Shown: positions 22,375 to 34,097 of the stretch, in pieces | Position numbering within the stretch: the first letter of the stretch is position 1 | Layout: each line of letters opens with the position of its first letter | Source of the DNA: Ligustrum vulgare | Lineage: Eukaryota; Streptophyta; Magnoliopsida; Lamiales; Oleaceae | Assembly (NCBI GenBank): GCA_963555705.1 | Contig: OY743168.1 | Span: 93,164,925-93,228,924, forward strand | DNA length: 64,000 nucleotides | Direction: 5' to 3' | Translations under genes and position numbers: made by a program | Notes under the pieces: model-generated | Databases searched by the model: none | The model's input: the letters and a program-made list of their open reading frames with translations, nothing else | Told to the model about the DNA's origin: nothing

Positions 22375-23985
22375 CATTCAGTGGATGAGAAGAAAAAAAA
22401 GGAACTTTGGAGTATCGTACAGGTATGATTCTTAATTGAATTTTAAGATTAATTTTGGTACAAATAAGTTGTAAAATTATATTTGTGTAAAAATATAGCA
22501 AAGGTTCAATGTAGGTGATTGTCATAAAAAGAATGACATTTCAATGGATGGGAAAGTATTGGAGGACGTACAAATGCAGACTTAGAAAACAAATTCGAGG
22601 TCAGGTCAAATCTTCTTTGAATAGGACACGTACTACTAACCTTCTTAGACAGAAGAATATGCTCTCTCAATAAGAATGAGAACAATTTGTTGAAGATACT
22701 CTTTCCAATAACTTTAACGTAAGTAATATTTACATACTAATGTTCATTTTATTTAATTTTTATTGTTGTTTATAACTTTTTATTTTGTGAATAGGAAATA
22801 AGTTTCAAGTTCAGCGGAATGAGAAATAATCAAAAGCTTCTCCACACTATGGGACGAAAGGTTATCCACGTGTGTGGCTTATGAAATGGTACAATTACAA
22901 ACATATCTTTAATTTTTACTTGAATTGCCACATTGTCACATGCTAATACATATAATTGTTGGATTTTTATTGCAGAGGGAAAATAACCCAGATATAAAAG
23001 GGATAAGAACCAAAGTATGGACTCAAGGACATCTAAGAAAGGACGGAACTCCAATAAATGAAGCAGTTGCCGAAACTCTGGTATGTGAGAAATCTATGAA
23101 CATTCTTTTAATAATAAATTTACAATATCTTAGAATAAAAAATGAGGTTCATAAGTGCAGAAAAAGATAGAAGATTGTGCACAATCTATTTCTGATACAC
23201 CGGCAGAAGATTCCATCCGAGATGATGCTGTTGCTCGAGTTTTAGGTCCTGAAAATCGTGGAAGAGTTAGGGGACTTGGATTTGGAGTTGCACCATCAAA
23301 ATTTGATATACAATCTCAAAGTACTGGAAGAGTGAAAGAACTTGAGAATCAATTGCAAACTCAGTCACAAAAACTACAGACTCAGTCAGAAAAATTACAA
23401 ACTCAGTCAGAAAAAATGGAATCACTAGAAGAAAAGGTTGAAGCATTAATTAGGCTATGTCAACAGGTATAACAATTTACATTATATTAATATGATAACA
23501 TGTTTAATGTGAACAACTTTTTTAATGTTTGTGTCATTTTACAGAATGTCGAAGATAGGGGTTCACATGTGTATACGCCTCAGGTTATTGTATTTTGAAA
23601 TTTTAATTGTTTATGTTTAATATAAATTATTATTATTGCAGTTTCTTAGTTTTAAAAGGAATTTCTTCATTTAACTGTAAATTTGTAGTCACATCAAGGA
23701 AGTGGTGTTCAAGGAGGTACATATATGGATAATGCAAGGTGTCAACTCTTGCATTGGTACAAGTATGATGAGGAAGAAATTGTTTCCGAAGGGAAGATTG
23801 CAACAACAGACCCAAGTCCAAAGGTGCATCACATGCCACTTAGACGAGATTGTTGGAAGGTTTGGGTCGAAAAAGTGTACATGAGTCATTTGGCCTTATA
23901 CAGGCCTACAGATGAATTTCGATTGCTTAGTGAAGCCATGGGAAGTACTGTTACTTGGACTAAAAGCTGTATTAGACTTATTTGA
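22375..23985 (+). pseudogene. CACTA second gene (Transposase_24-like), broken
   Basis: Several exon-like blocks follow TNP2. Near 22980-23080 'IRTKVWTQGHLRKDGTPINE' type sequence matches the region before the conserved core. At 23155-23470 is the Transposase_24 signature 'VLGPENRGRVRGLGFG', followed by four 'LQTQSEK' heptads that should form a coiled coil. At 23692-23985 a 'VHHMPLRRDCWKVWVEKV' block corresponds to the C-terminal DUF8039-like domain of these proteins. Stops separate some blocks (for example at 22589 and 22672). In CACTA elements such proteins accompany TNP2 and are thought to bind the element's ends. The exon borders are approximate. Confidence 0.7.
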
Positions 23986-24814
23986 TGAAGGTAAAACTTA
24001 TTTACAGATGAATTTCAATTTCTATTGTTGCGAATTAAGTTTTGAAATGATTTGGTTGTGATGAGTATTGATTCTAGATTATTGTTGGCGTGGAGTTGAG
24101 GATGAATTTTGGATTGATTTGATTGTAGTTTGATGATGAATGAGTTTTTAGTTTGATTTTTTAAAGTATTATGGTGATTGTGATATCCCTCTACAGGTTG
24201 GCTAAGTCCAATTTATAGGGGAGACTCTGTCCAAATTTCTATAAAGTTTTACAATCGAAAATGGTAATTTTAATATTTAGTATGATTTATTTCTACATTT
24301 TGCATTCATTGCAGTTGGAGTCCTGATGATTAAACTTTTATAATGTCTTTGCAGGTAAAAGTCAATTTTGTAGTTCTCTCATAAGATGGTTTGTCATGGG
24401 CATAGTTCAAGCTAGACTTCAGAAGCCAGGGAAGTACTCATCTTTAATGATGATTTGTGTTGAAAATGGTGATAGTAGCTCCTTTTTGTATGGCGACTGG
24501 TCTGTTAGAGATATTGTTGCAATTTAGAGGGATAGTAAATGTCAAGCTTTAGATGTTCAATCAAGTAGATGAAAAATCTATATTGCAGATTTTGTTTTAA
24601 TGTTAGAAAACAAAGTACCGTAATTTTTGTTAAGTATTAAAATATGTGGTATAATTTTCTTTAAAATGTTTGCATTTTATTGTGAATACTTGATTTATTT
24701 TTATAGCACATGTGTTTCATATTTTACATATTACATATATGTTTGAGAAATTTGTTGGTTATCAGTGAAATTATCTATATTGATTTAAAAAAAATTAAAA
24801 AAATAATATTGTTA
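23986..24814 (+). other. CACTA 3' non-coding region
   Basis: A/T-rich sequence between the last recognisable CACTA exon and the subterminal repeats. A block at 24355-24525, preceded by 'ctttgcag', is open for about 55 codons but matches no family I know. No other feature is seen. Confidence 0.45.
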
Positions 24815-25288
24815 AAGATCAACGACAACGCGTAATGAGTGTTGCCAAAAGTATCAACAGCAACACGCAAAGAGTGTTTCTAAAAGTATCAACGGCAACG
24901 CGCAACAAGTGTTGCAAAAAGTATCAACGGCAACGCGCAACGAGTGTTGCTAAAAATATCAACGGCAACCCGCAATGAGTGTTGCCAAAAGTATCTACCG
25001 CAACATGCAAAGAACGTTGCTAAAGGTCTACCGCAACACGCAATGAATGTTGCCAAAAGTATCAACGGCAATGCGCAATGAATGCTGCCAAAGCTCTACC
25101 GCAATGCGCAGTGAACGTTGCCAAAGGTCTACCACAACACGCAATCCATCCTTTTGCAACACGCAATGAACGTTGCCGTATCCTTTCCCTCTACGACAAC
25201 ACTGTGATTTGCAACATGCACATGAACGTTGCAAAAGGTCTTTTGCAATATTTTTTGCGCGTTGCCGTAGGCTGTTTTTGTTGTAGTG
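24815..25288 (+). mobile_element. CACTA 3' subterminal repeat array and terminus
   Basis: Roughly fifteen degenerate units alternate between 'ggcaacgcgcaacgagtg' and 'ttgccaaaagtatcaac' words in both orientations. This is the classic subterminal array that CACTA transposases bind. The array ends with 'ctgtttttgttgtagtg' at 25272-25288, whose complement begins CACTACAACAAAAA, the hallmark CACTA terminus. ORFs over the array are artefacts. The matching 5' terminus was not found. Confidence 0.88.
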
Positions 25289-25960
25289 AATAATGATAAG
25301 AAATTTGATGATGGGGATCTTGTTGTCATCCTTTTAAATTCCTTGCTTGAGTCTTTCAAAGAGTTGGAAATGCTATTAAATACTCAAGAGATAAATTGAC
25401 ACACAATTGTGATTGATGCCTTAAGATCTAGAGAATTAGATGTAAAGAAAGAGGCTAGATCTAATATTAGAGAAGAGAGTTTGTTTATGAGAAGGAGACC
25501 AAATAGAAGAGAGAATAATTTCCATAAGAAAAATGAGAAAACTAAATCTAGAGGTAGACCCAAATTTAGGGATGAGTAATGTGAGATATTACTAATGTGG
25601 AAAGATGGGACATTTCAGAAGAGACTGCTATGAGTTGAAGAAAAAATAGAAAAAACAAAGCATTACAAATTCGAGGGATACTGTCGTAGGAACTGAATTA
25701 GATAGTCTGTATGTGATGATTGTATCTAGTAAGATTAGATTCTAGATTTAGTGTGTACATTTCACATGAGTCCTATTAGATCTTGGTCCCATAACTTTAA
25801 GGAATTTGAACGGGGGAAGGTCTATATGGGAGACAATAACTCTCAGGTTGTCATTGGTATTGGTGACATTACAATCAAGATGTATGCTAGTATTGTCATA
25901 TTTCTTTAAAAAACCCTTGGTAAGAAGATATTGCTAGTTTCTTGTTGCAATCCATTGTAA
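25289..25960 (+). pseudogene. Copia-2 gag second part and protease start
   Basis: Immediately after the CACTA terminus the copia gag resumes: 'KKFDDGDLVVILLNSLLESF' is the conserved 'D.D....LL.SLP.S' region. A basic stretch follows ('RRRPNRRENNFHKKNEKTKSRG'-type, 25490-25570), then a CCHC zinc knuckle remnant ('GKMGHFRRDCYELKKK') that has lost a cysteine. At 25750-25880 is the start of protease ('CTFHMSPIRSW', 'VYMGDNNSQVVIGIG'), aligning with the copia 'D(T/S)G.(T/S).HM' site whose aspartate codon is altered. Stops interrupt it. It is the continuation of 16172-16460. Confidence 0.78.
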
Positions 25961-27381
25961 TCTATCATTTTGATTGGGAAACATGTTTTCATAAAGTCCT
26001 AAATTAAAATTAACAAGTTTTATCAAATAATTCGAGAAAACGAAGTTGAGTTTCTGAAAATGCGTTTGGTGTCGACACCTGAGCATTTGGTGTCGATATC
26101 TGGCAAAGAAGATGAAGTGGCGTTGACACCTATGTAGACTATTTTTTTTTTTTTTTTTTTTTTGGGGTTTTGATCTTTATATTTTGCCTTCTCATAATTT
26201 ATAGGTTGATTATATCATAATATCATCCACTTGATGTGAGTATTCGATACAACCCATATATGTGGCATAACGTGTTAACGTGTTTTCTATACAATGTCAT
26301 TCGATTGATTATGAATCACAAAAAAAATTTTGTGATGAGGATTATAGATTTAAACTCTAGCTCATTTGGTAATCATTATGTTGTGGATATCGATTTTATA
26401 TGTCGGGAGCCCCTCACGACTCCGAAGCTTGCGACGATCGACATTTCGTTTGAGTAGCCTTATTGGATTTGAACAAAGGTGAAAAGTGAAATGATGAGGT
26501 CGTGTAATTTTTTGGTCACCTTATCTAATGTGATACAGAGTCCAAACACAAGCCTGAGCAAGGACTCGTTGTTTGTGAAAGAAGGGTCGATGACTAGGTT
26601 TCGAGCCAAGAAGGTCAAAGAAGCAATGAAGAACGTTGTGCAAGCAAATATGGACAAAAATGTGTTCTTGACAAGTAAAGAAGCAAGTTTTATGTTGGAC
26701 CCGAGTCTGGAAGTCAAGTGGGTCAACTTGATTCAAGTAGATGAAGTTCAAATCCAAATTGAAGCATTGCGCAATCGTATAGCACGAAGGAGCCGGCGAT
26801 CGCACGATGGTAGTAAAATCCTGAAAAATGTGAAAAGGGGATTGCCATGCAATCACGGCTAGTCCTACCATACTATCACGTGGTTGAGTCGCGAGGGACA
26901 TAATCTCGATTTTTAAAATTTTTCAGTTTATTTTATTTCCTATTTCATTTAATTAGTTTCGTAGTCTAAATCTAATACCCAATCTCGTTAGGGTATATTA
27001 GGATTCATTCTGTTTTGTTTTCGATTACACAACTTTTGAGATATTATTGTGAAGCTATATTGCTTTCAAAACTATTCTTCATTGAATAAAATTCGAACGT
27101 ACAAGATTAAGAGGTCAACATATCAATTGACCATGTTGTTGCTTGATTCAATTAATTATTGATTTAATCCCTAAATCGTGATTCATTTAGCGTTCTTGGG
27201 TCGTTCAATCTTTTGTGAGTTGCGTAGCTTCAACTGCTACATGGTTTGCATCATTATCGATATCCAATTTATGGACTTGTTTAAGAGCTTAGGGTTGAGA
27301 GATAATCTATAATCAAACCCTGAAGCATGGTTTTGAAAAGAATGTGATGTGTATTGATTACTCGTTATCATTCACATTTTC
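25709..27381. repeat. repeat segment A
   Basis: About 1.67 kb, repeated as segment B at 29220-30723 with a few percent difference and a 160-bp deletion in B (A positions about 26892-27052). It includes the Copia-2 protease start, palindromic LTR-like words (GGTGTCGACACC at 26068-26079), a gypsy tail ORF (26479-26862), and an LTR-like end 'acatggtttgcatca' at about 27252. A is followed at once by X1. Confidence 0.85.
26479..26862 (+). pseudogene. gypsy polyprotein tail remnant (copy in A)
   Basis: 127 codons including 'SMTRFRAKKVKEAMKNVVQA' and 'VNLIQVDEVQIQ'. The 'G.(M/L)TR.RAK' followed by 'K.INLI..' pattern is common near an end of plant gypsy polyproteins. It is isolated from any protease, transcriptase or integrase of its own. 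The second copy at 29979-30287 is shorter because of a stop. Confidence 0.55.
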
Positions 27382-28599
27382 CTAGGTAATTATTACGACT
27401 CCTTCGTCTCTGTTTGTCAAAAAATTTGTATTTAAAAACATGTTTTTTTATGTTTTCAAGGTAAGATAACGAGTTGAAAAGTAGAGATAGAAAATATAAG
27501 TTGTTAAAAAATAGTTTGAAGAATTGTGCTGTTTAAAAATATGTCTTTTTAGTTTGTGAAACAGAAGCTTAGCCTCTGTTTGTTAAAATTTTGTACTTAA
27601 AAATATATTTTTTAAGTTTTTTATGTAAAATGTGTGATTAAAAAGTGAAGGAGAAAAATATTTTTGATTAAAAAATAATTTTAAAAATTATATTTTAAAA
27701 AACATGATTTTAAACATGTTTATCAAACATATGCTCAGATATTATGTATTTATGACATAGTGGGATTTGAAGATCTGGAAGAAATCTTCTATTCTTGTCC
27801 TTTTCATATATGTGCATTCCTTCTATAATTATCATTTTTTTTTACGTAATAATTATAATTTATAAGAAAATTTATAAATAATACAACTTCTCAAATTATT
27901 TTTTAATCACACATATTTTCTCTCTTCAATTTTTAACCATTAATCTACCTAAAAAATACCAAAAATTAAAAAAACAGACGACGACATGAGCCGTCGGACA
28001 CACAATGTGCCCCTCCTCATCATGGGATTTGGACTTAATAATCTAAGTAAATCATTTCTTTAACTCCTTTCATATTTCTTTTCATAAAGACATAGTATCA
28101 AAACGATCACTTTACCTTTAAAAGTTATAGTAACATTTTATTTTATAATGTGTTATTTTACCCAATCATTATAATTTATAAATTAATTTATAAATAATAT
28201 ATTTTTTTCAATCAATTTTTAATCATGTATATTTTTTTCTTCAATTTGAAGCCATATATTTTATCTAGAAAATATCAAAAATTAAAAAAATAAAAAATAA
28301 AAAAATTGACAGCTCATGGCCGCCGAATGGTCTGTAAATTTTGAATATTACATGCACTACGTGATTGATTCCTAAAATGCTTTTGTGAAAAAAATAAAAA
28401 TAAATTAATTAATCTTTCTGCAATTATTTACAAATTATTTTTCTCCATGTAATAAGAAATAAATATTTAAATACTATGTTTGTACACTATTCTGATTATG
28501 GATACTATTTGTCGAAGAATTTGATAATTAATTATATATATTATTTATACATAAATTAAATATTAAAAAATGCAAACTTATCAAAAAAAAAAAAAAAAA

Positions 28600-28600
<1 letters not shown>

Positions 28601-28637
<37 letters not shown>
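28601..28637. repeat. (AAT)n microsatellite in X1
   Basis: About 12 ATA units after a run of A. The equivalent tract in X2 (38986-39041) is longer. Confidence 0.95.
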
Positions 28638-28639
<2 letters not shown>

Positions 28640-28800
28640 GTATACCTGTAAATTTATAAACTAAAACAAGATGTTAAATATAAATATGTACCTTTTACAC
28701 TTCAAGTAAAATTTATCTACTATGTCAATGTCAATCTTATATTTATTCATTACAATATTTCAAAATAATATCACAATATCTGTTTTGATCATTTAATATT

Positions 28801-28830
28801 ACTAGTCTAAAGCACATGCGTTGCACATCT
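28801..28830 (-). mobile_element. Helitron-like 3' terminus (minus strand), in X1
   Basis: The plus strand reads ACTAGTCTAAAGCACATGCGTTGCAC. Read in reverse it is a decayed stem ending CTAG followed by T, the form of plant Helitron 3' ends. The equivalent at 39206-39235 (GCACGTGCGTTGCA) keeps more of the stem, and the differences fit CpG decay. The other end of the Helitron is not identified. Confidence 0.5.
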
Positions 28831-29219
28831 TATATAAATGATGAATAAATTGCATAATTTTGTTGTAATAAACAACTTTTGAATAATTTTTGAGAAATTC
28901 AAAGAAAATAAAAGTCAGTTGAAAATCGATTTTTGTAATAAGTTATAAAATATATTTGTTTCTATGGTAAATGGTGCTTTATATATAATATCTCCAAAAA
29001 TATATATTTAGTATACATAAATTTATAAAATTTAATTTCAACTATATCAAACGAGCTCTATGTATAACGTGTGTGAAATTATATTCTTATAGTTACAACA
29101 AAATGCAGAAAATTTATAAACTATTTTTTATATTTGCATATATATTTTTTTATATCGATTAAATTACTAGAACTTAGAAATAGAGGAGATTACTATCTTT
29201 AATTGCGATTGTTGACAAA

Positions 29220-30723
29220 GTATGTGATGATTGAATCTAGTAAGATTAGCTTCTAGATTTAGTGTGTACATTTCACATGAGTCCTATTAGATCTTGGTCC
29301 CATAACTTAAAGGAATTTGACCGGGGGAAGGTCTATATGGGAGACAATAACTCTCAGGTTGTCATTGGTATTGGTGACATTACTATCAAAATGTATGCTA
29401 GTATTGTCATATTTCTTTAAAAAACCCTAGGTAAGAAGATATTGCTAGTTTCTTGTTGCAATCCATTGTAATCTATCATTTTGATTAGGAAACATGTTTT
29501 CATAAAGTCCTAAATTAAAATTAACAAGTTTTATGAAATAATTCGAGAAAACGAAGTTGAGTTTTTGAAAATGCGTTTGGTGTCGACACCTGAGCATTTG
29601 GTGTCGATATCTGGCAAAGAAGATGAAGTGGTGTTGACACTTATGTAGACGAAGTTTTTTTTCTTTTTTTTGGGGTTTTGATCTTTATATTTTGCCTTCT
29701 CATAACTTATAGGTTGATTATATCATAATATCATCCACTTGATGTGAGTATTCGATACAACCCATATATGTGGCATAACGTGTTTTCTATACAATGTCAT
29801 TCGATTGATTATGAATCACAAACAAAAGTTTGTGATGAGGTTTATAGATTTAAACTCTAGCTCCTTTGGTAATCATTATGTTGTGGATATCGATTTTATA
29901 CGTCGGGAGCCCCTCGCGACTCCGAAGCTTGCGACGATCGACATTTCGTTTGAGTAGCCTTATTGGATTTGAACAAAGGTGAAAAGTGAAATGATGAAGT
30001 CGTGTAATTTTTTGGTCACCTTATCTAATGTGATACAGAGTCCAAACACAAGTTTGAGCAAAGACTCGTTGTTTGTGAAAGAAGGGTCGATGACTAGGTT
30101 TCGAGCCAAGAAGGTCAAAGAAGCAATGAAGAACGTTGTGCAAGCAACTATGGACAAAAATGTGTTCTTGGCAAGTAAAGAAGCAAGTTTTATGTTGGAC
30201 CCGAGTCTAGAAGCCAAGTGGATCAACTTGATTCAAGTAGATGAAGTTCAGATCCAAATTGAAGCACTGTGCAATCGTATAGCATGAAGGAGTCGGCGAT
30301 CGCATGATGGTAGCAAAATCCTGACAAATGCGAAAAGGGGATTGCCACGCAATCACGGCTTGTCCTACCATACTATCACGTGGTTGAGTCGTGAGGCTAT
30401 ATTTCTTTCAAAACTATTCTTCATTGAATAAAATCCGAACGTACAAGCTTAAGAGGTCAACATATCAATTGGCCATGTTGTTGCTTGATTCAATTAAATA
30501 TTGATTTAATCCCTAAATCGTGATTCATTTAGCGTTCTTGGGTCGTTCAATCTTTTGTGAGTTGCGTAGCTTCAACTGCTACATGGTTTGCATCATTATC
30601 GATATCCAGTTTATGGACTTGTTTAAGAGCTTAGGGTTGAGAGATAATCTATAATCAAACCCTAAAGCATGGTTTTGAAAAGAATGTGATGTGTATCGCT
30701 TACTCGTTATCATTCACATTTTC
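29220..30723. repeat. repeat segment B (copy of A)
   Basis: Starts at the word tatgtgatgattg and ends at 'cattcacattttc', exactly as A does, but beyond that end it continues into 'atgttttacaaaatg' sequence instead of X. B therefore appears to keep the original right flank. It contains a gypsy tail ORF at 29979-30287 and the palindrome GGTGTCGACACC at 29579-29590. Confidence 0.85.
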
Positions 30724-31084
30724 ATGTTTTACAAAATGTAGATGCTATACTTTGATATGTTTGAGGTGATATCCGGGATTTGATCAAGTCGGTTGAAGGA
30801 AGATTTTATATGTATACGATGGAGATACATCCCTGGCAGTCGTATATCAATTTTCCAAGCTTGACGAGATTCATTCGGTCCCACTTTTACGTAGATTTTT
30901 ATGACATCGAAACTATGGGTTTTGTATACTTTGGTAACTTTTTGGATGAATAGTATGAATGTAATTGTACAGTTTGAAGTGGTTTCATTGTAAATAGAAA
31001 GGAGGATATTTTGAATACTTTTGTAAATTCTCTTTTCAAAACGGCTATGTAAACTATCTCAGAAAGGTTTTTTATATGTTTTTC
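30724..31084. other. original right flank of segment B
   Basis: About 360 bp without a recognised gene. It appears to be the tail of the LTR-element remnant in A/B, but I could not assign it. Confidence 0.3.
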
Positions 31085-32790
31085 ATGTTGTGGAATTCAA
31101 GTTTAAATTTGCATTTCAATATCCCAAAAACTATGATTTAGACTATTATGTGTTGACACCTAAATCCTAGATGCCAATACCAAAACAAGTTTTTGGGAGT
31201 AATAGACATCACATACCAAAGAAATTTCCCGAACTCCAACTCCCTTCCATGACGCACACCTTCCTTTAAAATTTTCCAACACTTAAGTTTTTTCCAAAAA
31301 GCCTCAACCCAACTACAATGCAAAAATAAATGAACATCAAAATCTAGACACTTACACCGCGGATAGGACAGTTGGCCTTCAATTCAGCTAAATCTTTGGG
31401 AGCAATAGATATCACATACCAAAGAAATTTCTCGAACTGCCCTCCCTTACACACACCTTCCTTTAAAAATTGCCAACAGTTTTTTTTTTTTTCCAAAAAG
31501 CCTCAACACAACTTCATTACAAAAATAAATGAACATCAGATTCTCGACACTTACACCGCGGACACGACATTTGTCCTTCAATTCTCCTTCGCGCTAGATT
31601 ACTATTTATAGGGATAGAATTCCGGAGTAATCTCCAAACAAGGTGATGAATTATAGGCGGAATGTTGAGTTGACAAATCTTCTTCCACAAAGGACACTCT
31701 CTCACACTACCACCTACTTCAAGTTTTTCATGTTGAGGAATTCAAGTTTAAATTTGCATTTCAATATCCAAAAATTATGTTTTAGATTATTATGGGTTGA
31801 CACCTAAACCCTAGATGTCAACATCAAAACAAATTTTTGGGAGCAGTAGACATCACATACCAAAGAAATTTCCCCAACTCCAACTCCCCTCCATAACGCA
31901 CACCTTCCTTTAAAAATTGCCAACACTTAAAGTTTTTTCCAAAAAGCCTCAACCCAACTACATTGCAAAAATAAGTGAACATCAAATTCTTGACACTTAC
32001 ACCACGGATAGGACAGCTGGTCTTCAATTCAGCCAAATCTTTGGGAGCAATAGACATCACATACCAAAGAATTTTTTCGAACTCCAACTCCCCTCCATTA
32101 CGCACACCTTCCTTTAAAAATTGCCAACACTTAAGTTTTTTTCCAAATATCCTCAACCCAAATGCATTGCAAAAATAAATAAACATCAGAATCCCAAAAC
32201 TTACACCACGAACAGGACAGCTGGCCTTCAATTCTCCTTCGCGCTAGATTCTTATTTATGGGATAGAATTATGGAGTACTCTCCAAACAAGGTGACGAAT
32301 TCTAGGTGGAATGTTGAGTTGCCAAATCTTCTTCCACAAAGGACACTCTGTCACACTACCACCTACTTCATGTTTTCATGTAGTGAAATTTAAGTTTAAA
32401 TTTGCATTTCAATATCCAAAAATTATGTTTTAGAGTCTTAGACTATTATGTGTTGACACCTAAACCCAATCTGTCAACATCAAAACAAATTTTTGGGAGC
32501 AACAAACATCACATACCAAAGAGATTTCCCGAACTCCAACTCCCCTCCATAACGCACACCTTCCTTTAAAAATTGCCAACACTTAAGTTTTTTCTGAAAA
32601 GCCTCAACCCAACTAAAATGCAAAAATAAATGAACATCAGATTCTCGACACTTACACCTCGAATGGGACAGCTGGCCTTCAATTCAGCCAAATCTTTGGG
32701 AGCTATACACATTACACACCAAAGAAATTTCCCAAACTCCAACTCCCCTCCATTACGCACACCTTCCTTTAAAAACTGAGAGGAATGGAC
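31085..32790. repeat. nested tandem amplification of LINE zf-RVT region
   Basis: The word 'tttgggagc' with following 'atcacataccaaag' recurs at 31192, 31395, 31836, 32040, 32492 and 32695. Three pairs spaced 203-204 bp form a higher-order unit of about 645-655 bp, each introduced by 'gaattcaagtttaaatttgc' or a close variant (about 31090, 31737, 32385). Every unit codes on the minus strand for the same zf-RVT segment ('CP.RGVS..NLMF.YFC', 'KCWQFLKEGVR.GGELE'). Confidence 0.85.
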
Positions 32791-33201
32791 AAGATGCGGT
32801 TTACATCCACTAGCCAAAAGGATCTTGTGACCTCATCTTCATTCCAATCTCCGTTATGCCCAATCAAGTCACTAACCCATTCCACCCCATCATGTCTAGG
32901 TGTCATCACTTTAAATGTTTGTGGTTTTCCGTTTGCCAATTCTCCAACGAGATCCCTTTTGGATTACTTCTCATCCCCACAAGATACTCTTCCATACATG
33001 AGAACTCCCCCGTTTATCTCTAGCTTTCAAGAAGTGAGAGTTAGGAAAGTATTTATCCTTCAATATACGTGACACCAAGGAATCTGGATTATGAAGAAGA
33101 CGCTGCCCCTGCTTTGCAAGCATAATTTGATTGAAGATAGACAACTTTATGAACCCCAAAAAACTATCAAATTTTTCTTTACACATCGCTTCCCGATTCA
33201 C
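31138..33201 (-). pseudogene. LINE C-terminal zf-RVT domain copies
   Basis: The minus strand carries 'MNREAMCKEK..GFIKLSIFNQIMLAKQGQRL' and 'SRILKDKYFPNSHFL' (33201-32971), the standard post-RT linker of plant L1-like LINEs. After that come copies of the zinc-binding zf-RVT end, for example 'WRLLRNSIPINSNLARRRI' then 'CPRCKCRESDVHLFL' at 31705-31517. Family proteins use this part with RNA binding. Here it is repeated and broken. Confidence 0.8.
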
Positions 33202-33237
33202 CCATGATAACTTCCTCTCACCATTAATTGATCCCCA

Positions 33238-34097
33238 CTAGAACTGAGATATTAGGCTCTGTATCTCCTTACATAATTGATTTGGTAGCCAAAAGATACT
33301 CATAATGTACGTCGGCATGGCTTGCAAAACAGCTTTAATCATTATCTCTCGACCCGCATAAGAGAAAAAACCCTGTCTCCAACATTGAATTTTCTTCCAA
33401 ACATGCTCCAACTCCCCAAAAGTTTTCATCTTATTCCTAATACCACAAATGGCAAACCCAAATATTTATCATTGCTTTTGTTCACATCAATATTCAAAAT
33501 AACTCCCAACTCTTGTCTTCGTTCTCTCCTAACATTAGGCGAAAAAGTAATAGTAGTTTTATCCAAATTGACGAGTTGTTCGGATGCTTGACCATAATTA
33601 TCCAGAATCTATAAAATGTGTTTGCATCCCCTATGTTCTCCCTAGAGAAAATGATTGAATCATCTGCAAACAACAAGTGACTCACCCGAGGACCACTTCT
33701 AGAACATTTCATCCTCATGAGATTTCCACATGCGTTCTCATTTTTAATGAGACTCGAGAATGTCTCGGCACATAGAATAAAGAGATACGGTAAGAGAGAG
33801 CATCCTTGCATGAGTCCCCTAGATGGTTTGACATAACCCCTGTAACAGCCGTTGATAGTAAACAGAATTCCAAGGTTGATATGCAATCCAAAATTCACCT
33901 AATCCAATATGATGGAAAACCCATGTGCTCCAGAATTGAACCAATAAAACGTCACTCCACCCTATCATACGCCTTACTCATGTCCGATTTCAAAGCCATA
34001 AATCCCTTGGAACCATTATTCATTTTTCCTATCGTGTGAAGCACTTCGAAAGCAACAATTACATTATTTGTGATAAGTCTGTCAAGCACAAAAGTAC
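33238..34097 (-). pseudogene. LINE reverse transcriptase, middle and 3' part
   Basis: From 34097 leftwards the minus strand gives 'MALKSDMSKAYDRVEW' (motif A region), 'GLMQGCSLLPYLFILCAE' (motif B), then 'VSHLLFADDSIIF' (motif C, with the FADD catalytic pair kept), and at 33429-33238 'SYAGREIMIKAVLQAMPTYI'. The order and motifs are those of the plant L1 clade. Several frame changes break it. Confidence 0.88.

Larger units (their letters stand above)
27374..29223. repeat. segment X1 (copy of X2 at 37806-39619)
   Basis: 1.85 kb, matching X2 along its whole length with a few percent substitutions and small indels. It contains MITE-like pieces (27405-27735), a Helitron-like terminus (28801-28830) and an (AAT)n tract. 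It joins A on the left within the shared word ACATTTTC and B on the right within the shared word GTAT. It has no terminal repeats or target duplication of its own. Confidence 0.85.

Noticed and set aside
24889..25359. Several ORFs on both strands over the CACTA array
   Set aside because: They are shadows of the subterminal repeat.
25709..30723. A and B as the LTRs of one element with X1 as its interior
   Set aside because: A contains copia protease coding and a gypsy tail ORF, X1 has no primer-binding site or polypurine tract, and X1 has a separate copy outside.
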